In this document: positions 61,603-64,000 of the stretch, in pieces
Numbering within the stretch: position 1 is the first letter of the stretch
Layout: each line of letters opens with the position of its first letter
Assembly: GCA_038729485.1 (NCBI GenBank)
Contig: JAVYRX010000002.1
Coordinates: 127,064 to 191,063, forward strand
Source of the DNA: GCA-001856825 sp038729485
Lineage (GTDB): Archaea; Thermoplasmatota; Thermoplasmata; Thermoplasmatales; GCA-001856825
Reading direction: 5' to 3'
Length of the DNA: 64,000 nt
The notes under the pieces: generated by a model
Told to the model about the DNA's origin: nothing
The model's database searches: none
The model's input: the letters and a program-made list of their open reading frames with translations, nothing else
Translations under genes and position numbers: made by a program

Positions 61603-62766
61603 ATGATGATCAGCATGGCGGAGAAACCTACGATTAATTTTGGATTGGAGGGGGTATATGTTGATGAGAGCTCCATTTCCTTGGTTGACGGAATAAATGG
61701 AAAGCTATGGTACCGGGGATACTCAATAGATGATCTGGCTGAAAAATCAAATTTCGAAGAGGCAGTATACCTCCTGATATATGGAAAATTACCTAACAAA
61801 TCAGAGTTAGATGCCTTCAAGACAAAACTAGCTGATAGGATGGAACTTCCGCAAGAAGTTGTTGATCTAATAAAGCTTATTTCAGGCAGAACACACCCTA
61901 TGGATGTTATGAGAACTGCTGCATCCATGCTCAGCGTCTATGACCCAGATCCGTTAAACAGGGACAGGGATGCGACCCTTGACAAGATTATCACATTGCT
62001 GGCCAGACTCCCCCTTATTGCAGCCTTAACTGGCAGGTTCAGGAGGGGGCTTTCTCAGATTAAGCCTGACAAGAGCCTATCCTTGCCTTCCAACTTTTTG
62101 TATGTGTTAAACGGAAAAAAACCTAACGACTTTGATGCCAAGCTAATAGATCTTATGTTCATTTTGCATGCGGAACACAGCACAAATGCATCGACGTTCT
62201 CTGTATTAGTAACTGCATCCACGTTGGCTGACGTTTATTCTGCAGTCACTACTGGCATAGGAACCCTCAGAGGACCCCTGCATGGAGGGGCAGACGAAGC
62301 TGCTTTAAAAATGATGTACGCCATCGGAAGTCCCGATAATACAGAACATTATATTGAAGAGGCTCTGGAAGGGAAGAAAAAGATCATGGGATTTGGGCAC
62401 AGGATTTACAAAGTATACGATCCAAGAGCGAAAATTGTTAGAAGGTACCTGGATGAAAGCCTAACCAGGGAGCCTACGGACGAGGTTGAGACGCTTCTAA
62501 AGATAGCTATAAGAGCAGAGAAAATGATGATAGACAAATTGGGCAAAACAAAAGGCATTTGGCCGAATATAGATTTCTTCTCTGGCCCGCTTTATAGGGT
62601 TTTGGGAATAGAGAGTGAACTGTTTACCCCAATATTTGTCTCGTCAAGGATGGCTGGCTGGGGAGCGCATATCTTGGAGTACTGGAACAATAACAAATTG
62701 TTCAGGCCGCTGGAATACTACTCGGGGTCAATTGGAAACAAGTACATACCTATTGAAGAGAGATAG
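61603..62766 (+). CDS. gltA: Citrate synthase
   Basis: A 387-residue enzyme condensing acetyl-CoA and oxaloacetate. Catalytic residues are visible: His in LMFILHAEHSTNASTF, His in IMGFGHRIYKVYDPRA, and Asp in NIDFFSGPLYRVLGI. LYRGYSI-like WYRGYSIDDLAEKS near 30 and RTAASMLSVYDPD are typical. Length matches the Thermoplasma enzyme. Starts at 61603, 61606 and 61615 (ATGs) are all possible; TTAAATAA at 61580 favours the first two as leaderless. No other TCA gene is in the window. Confidence 0.95.
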   Translation: MMISMAEKPTINFGLEGVYVDESSISLVDGINGKLWYRGYSIDDLAEKSNFEEAVYLLIYGKLPNKSELDAFKTKLADRMELPQEVVDLIKLISGRTHPMDVMRTAASMLSVYDPDPLNRDRDATLDKIITLLARLPLIAALTGRFRRGLSQIKPDKSLSLPSNFLYVLNGKKPNDFDAKLIDLMFILHAEHSTNASTFSVLVTASTLADVYSAVTTGIGTLRGPLHGGADEAALKMMYAIGSPDNTEHYIEEALEGKKKIMGFGHRIYKVYDPRAKIVRRYLDESLTREPTDEVETLLKIAIRAEKMMIDKLGKTKGIWPNIDFFSGPLYRVLGIESELFTPIFVSSRMAGWGAHILEYWNNNKLFRPLEYYSGSIGNKYIPIEER

Positions 62767-63321
62767 CTAGGTAGAATAGCTTACCAAAAATGGGCTCGTC
62801 AATATTACGGTTGCGGATAGCTCGCTCAATTTATCTGAGAATACTATATAGTACGTTCCCGGTATCAGGGAGATCGAGAAGTGTGCATTGTTAACCGACC
62901 CAGTCGAATAAAGATAACCGAATAACCCCCCTGACGCAAACCCCTGAAATTCGATAGATGTAAGAATATACATTATGATGACTACTGAAGAGTGAAAGGA
63001 TCCTTGAAACAGTGAATCGTATTGAAGAGTTGTGTCGAATGCAGAGTAATTCAAGGCAGGAACCTCTATTAACGTACTATTCTCTATTATGGTATCAGTG
63101 AAATATGTCAGGTTAACTGAAACTTTATTTTCTCTTGGACCCTCATGGTAAATTGCATTCGCCAGAAGAAAAGCCACCGATATAACTACAGCGACAACAG
63201 CCAGCGCCTTAATCTTCCTGCGTAATCTGACCCTCCTCACCAAGTCCCCATACTTTTCGCGGGGCACCTGATACAATCTTAAAGTGAGTATATTAACATT
63301 TGTTTCTATCTCAACATACAA
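62767..63321 (-). CDS. Membrane-anchored extracytoplasmic protein of unknown function
   Basis: A 184-residue protein with a basic N-terminal cytoplasmic part (REKYGDLVRRVRLRRKIKA), one transmembrane helix at about 41-57 (AVVAVVISVAFLLANAI) and an external domain rich in Ser, Thr, Tyr and Asn, with several N-x-S/T sites (NLT, NST, NYS). The end (SLIPGTYYIVFSDKLSELSA) looks like a beta-sandwich strand set. Leaderless: TTTAAATA lies about 27 bases before the ATG. No family recognised. It abuts the citrate synthase stop. Confidence 0.72.
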   Translation of the reverse strand: MYVEIETNVNILTLRLYQVPREKYGDLVRRVRLRRKIKALAVVAVVISVAFLLANAIYHEGPRENKVSVNLTYFTDTIIENSTLIEVPALNYSAFDTTLQYDSLFQGSFHSSVVIIMYILTSIEFQGFASGGLFGYLYSTGSVNNAHFSISLIPGTYYIVFSDKLSELSATVILTSPFLVSYST

Positions 63322-63438
63322 AATATCCGCTACAATATTTAAAATCTTGTCACGCTCTGCTCTGTTGAATGAATCCTGTTGACTATGGGATAGTTACTTG
63401 TTTTGCCATTGTTCTCCAAGCCCCCTAATTTTATGGAT
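63322..63438. other. Flank of the partial insertion sequence
   Basis: Between the start of the membrane-anchored protein and the transposase stop. One end of the insertion sequence, with its terminal inverted repeat, should lie about here, perhaps at the TTGACTATGGGATAGTTAC stretch (63378-63396). Its partner repeat is beyond the window, so the boundary cannot be fixed. Confidence 0.35.
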
Positions 63439-64000
63439 CTATTGATATTTACCTCCCCTTTCTCCGTATTCTCTTATCTCATCGTACGCCCAGAACCTCT
63501 GGTAACCCTCTGCCAGCAGACCCTCCTCTGATCTCGAAACTGTGTTCTCTCCGAACTTTCTTTTGACAGCTGAGAATATGCCCTCAGTTCCTGGCCACCT
63601 CATTCCATAGTTGTTCAATGAGGACCACCTTTCATACCCCAGATTCTTGTACTCCCTGACTATCCTCCTACGGTACTTGCTCCCATTGTAATAATCTGTG
63701 GATGCATTCTTCCTTATCTTAACCACTGGCTTGATGTGCAGTAAGTGGAGCTTGTTGAACATGGATGACTGATCGAAAGCTCCATCTCCGTAGAACTTCT
63801 TGATCCCTATACCCCTTTCCGTTATGGATGAGATGTGCTGCAGCGCTATCGAAGCCTCAGTATACCCCTTCCCCTCTATGCGTACAGTCACGCACAGCAG
63901 CTTCTTGTGCTTCACGTCAGCCGTAATGACAACAACAAGATGCTTCTTCCTTGCATTATTATCTCCATACTTGAGAATCCTGTACTCACCTGCGTTTGAA
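63439..64000 (-). mobile_element. Partial IS5/IS4-type DDE transposase, runs off the window
   Basis: The C-terminal 187 residues of a transposase whose frame stays open to the right edge (upstream residues include YRILKYGDNNARKKHLVVVI before TADVKHKKL). DDE residues are visible: Asp in ITADVKHKKL, Asp in FYGDGAFDQSS and Glu in GTEGIFSAVKRKFGENTV. The Glu-rich C-terminal segment followed by RFWAYDEIREYG is typical of archaeal IS5-like elements. An internal GTG at 63915 is not the start. Whether the element is intact cannot be judged here. Confidence 0.87.

Overview
The window reads as a chromosomal segment of a thermoacidophilic euryarchaeon of the order Thermoplasmatales, in or near the Thermoplasma/Ferroplasma/uncultured 'plasma' groups. 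Supporting features are a thermosome, prefoldin, FtsY, RadB, FEN1, XPB-Bax1, RNase P Rpp21, archaeal Phe/Pro-tRNA synthetases, pantoate kinase, bifunctional FBP aldolase/phosphatase, ADP-forming acyl-CoA synthetase, a 5S rRNA gene not linked to 16S/23S, and the alkyltransferase-endonuclease V fusion first characterised in Ferroplasma. Many genes appear leaderless, with a TATA box about 25 bp before the start. The species cannot be fixed from the sequence alone.

Layout: 0.3-9.1 kb holds ribosomal protein L40e, a cysS-pncA-pncB-pcp operon (NAD salvage), coaBC plus pantoate kinase (CoA synthesis), a FecBCD-type iron/cobalamin importer and acylphosphatase. 9.1-16.1 kb holds peroxiredoxin, purM, the tRNA m2G10 methyltransferase, and a minus-strand series: SufR-like regulator, queE, AMMECR1, pyrC, RNase P subunit. 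queE is interrupted by a 138-residue mini-intein between the second and third cysteines of its radical-SAM iron-sulfur motif. 16.2-21.1 kb is a complete sufCBDS-U operon divergent from the SufR-like regulator. 21.1-26.8 kb holds MeaB, FBP aldolase/phosphatase, PheS and ProS.

Two accessory stretches (about 27.0-30.5 kb and 41.6-43.0 kb) contain gene debris with in-frame stops and frameshifts. Each lies on the 3' side of a tRNA gene (Val-UAC and Pro-CGG), which fits decayed integrated elements. The first also retains one intact DNA methyltransferase. 30.6-41.5 kb holds glnA, acyl-CoA synthetase subunits, the thermosome, TrxB, HutI, Pgk, prefoldin and FtsY.

43.0-63.3 kb holds an MFS exporter, Bax1-XPB, an AcoX/NAD-kinase-like protein, 5S rRNA, HAD-RadB, FEN1-Tmk, MAP-TsaC, MarC, a dense ThiI-RNase Z-AGT/EndoV-TruA nucleic-acid cluster, a TreT-like glycosyltransferase, a DedA-type membrane protein and citrate synthase. 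A partial IS5-type transposase runs off the right edge. The most notable item is the QueE intein: it begins with Thr, its +1 extein residue is itself a [4Fe-4S] ligand, and it lies between the Fe-S assembly operon and an apparent Fe-S-sensing regulator.
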